Assembly: GCA_963812075.1 (NCBI GenBank)
Contig: CAWETN010000012.1
Coordinates: forward strand, 1 to 64,000
Source: JAMXLO01 sp963812075
GTDB taxonomy: Bacteria; Pseudomonadota; Alphaproteobacteria; Acetobacterales; Acetobacteraceae
DNA: 64,000 nt
Direction of reading: 5' to 3'
Below are positions 63,388-64,000 of the stretch, in pieces. The translations under genes were made by a program, and so were the position numbers. Within the stretch, counting starts at the first letter, position 1. Each line of letters starts with the position of its first letter. The notes under the pieces are model-generated. The model ran no database searches. It saw nothing but the letters and a program-made list of their open reading frames with translations, and had not been told where the DNA came from.

Positions 63388-64000
63388 GTGACCCCACTTC
63401 GTCTCAGCCCATCCGCGCGCCAGTCAGGACTGTTGCTTGGCGCCGCGTTCACCACCTTCGCGGTGGGCGCGGCGTGCATGCATTCCTACACGGTGTTCCT
63501 GATCGCTTTCATCGAGGCATTCGGGTGGAGCCGCGGCGAAGCCTCGATCGCCTACTCGGTCTCGCAGCTGATCAGCGGCGCGACATCGCCGGCGGTTGGC
63601 ATCCTGGTCGACCGGCTCGGGCCGCGCAGGCTGGTGCTGGCCGGCGGCCTGCTGCTCGCCGCCGGCCTGATCGCCAGCGCGTTCGCCAACGCACTGTGGC
63701 AGATCATCCTGCTCTACGGCGTGGTGATGACGCTGGGAGCCAACTGCCTCGGGCTGGTCGTATTCGTACCCATCCTGTCGCGCCGATTCGTACGCAATCG
63801 CGGGATGGCGGTGGCCGTCGTACAGTCGGCCAACGGCTTCGCGCGTGCGTTCTCCGCGCCGCTGTCGCAGGTGCTGATCGCCTCGTTCGGCTGGCGCGGC
63901 GCCTATCTGGCGCAGGGCGGATTTATGGCCGTGGCCTTCCTGCCGCTCGCAGCGCTGTTCCGCCGGCCGGAGCCGCCGCGAACCGCCGCGCCCGGCGCTC
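63388..64000 (+). CDS. MFS transporter, N-terminal part (cut by window end)
   Basis: GTG 63388 with AAGG eight bases upstream. The visible 204 residues have six membrane helices (LLGAAFTTFAVGAACMHSY onwards) with PAVGILVDRLGPRRLVLAGG as motif A and ANCLGLVVFVPILSRRFVRN as loop. The style is of the oxalate/formate and monocarboxylate group of MFS. The second half lies beyond 64000, so substrate features cannot be seen. It is likely co-directional with the upstream esterase but with a 160-base gap. Confidence 0.75.
   Translation, partial: MTPLRLSPSARQSGLLLGAAFTTFAVGAACMHSYTVFLIAFIEAFGWSRGEASIAYSVSQLISGATSPAVGILVDRLGPRRLVLAGGLLLAAGLIASAFANALWQIILLYGVVMTLGANCLGLVVFVPILSRRFVRNRGMAVAVVQSANGFARAFSAPLSQVLIASFGWRGAYLAQGGFMAVAFLPLAALFRRPEPPRTAAPGA

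Noticed and set aside
1..64000. CRISPR arrays, rRNA genes, complete insertion sequences or integrases
   Set aside because: No regularly spaced repeats, no rRNA sequence and no transposase or integrase motif were seen in the translations.

Overview
This is a GC-rich alphaproteobacterial chromosome segment. Three gene orders point there: bamA-skp-lpxD-fabZ-lpxA-lpxI (with LpxI rather than LpxH as the UDP-diacylglucosamine hydrolase), miaB-phoH-ybeY-corC, and rluD next to rpoH. The style of the 13-64 kb part suggests Rhodospirillales, probably Acetobacteraceae. That placement is inferred from gene content only.

Layout. (1) 0-3.3 kb is a degenerate phage- or island-like stretch: a multiply frameshifted DNA methyltransferase remnant, two small overlapping genes, a PIN-domain gene, and three copies (one broken) of a small basic protein gene. 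(2) 3.4-12.75 kb is a catabolic block: a molybdenum hydroxylase large subunit, an enoyl-CoA hydratase-like protein, a UbiD-type decarboxylase and a tripartite-transporter-type solute receptor on the plus strand; then an extradiol dioxygenase-like protein, a cell-wall amidase and an acyl-CoA dehydrogenase on the minus strand. Together they suggest hydroxylation, decarboxylation and CoA-linked breakdown of an aromatic or related acid. A truncated amidase tail and a short repeat mark its right edge near 12.9-13.1 kb. (3) 13.1-30.5 kb is housekeeping: gatCA, a secreted glycosidase-like protein with an RTX-like tail, ruvX, gloA, the outer-membrane and lipid A operon, an aldolase/SDR pair, a peptidoglycan group (M15 peptidase, beta-lactamase-fold hydrolase, DUF2272 lipoprotein) and a UbiB-type kinase. 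(4) 30.5-43 kb holds an M3 oligopeptidase, an acyl-CoA ligase, two small proteins, an MFS exporter, a class V aminotransferase, the corC-ybeY-phoH-miaB operon and a PlsC acyltransferase. (5) 43-50.3 kb has tamA-tamB, a Crp-like regulator and a pair of small DUF5985-like membrane proteins. (6) 50.4-64 kb has tRNA-Glu, rluD, rpoH behind a striking promoter/palindrome, a pseudokinase with a membrane partner, a class III aminotransferase, a second regulator plus DUF5985-like pair module, an antiporter, a sugar-nucleotide epimerase, an ion channel, an HSL-type hydrolase and the start of an MFS gene.

Quality caveat. About 25 apparent single-base frameshifts are spread through the window. They also hit genes that should be essential or near-essential (gatC, lpxI, skp, miaB, phoH, ruvX). 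Most therefore look like sequence indel errors rather than true pseudogenes. Broken genes are annotated over their full reconstructed span with approximate shift points. The 0-3 kb methyltransferase remnant is the best case for real decay.

Most notable for follow-up are the two regulator plus DUF5985-pair modules, the pseudokinase/membrane-protein pair beside rpoH, the palindrome filling the spacer of the rpoH promoter, and the Mo-hydroxylase/UbiD catabolic block with its three-armed intergenic palindrome.
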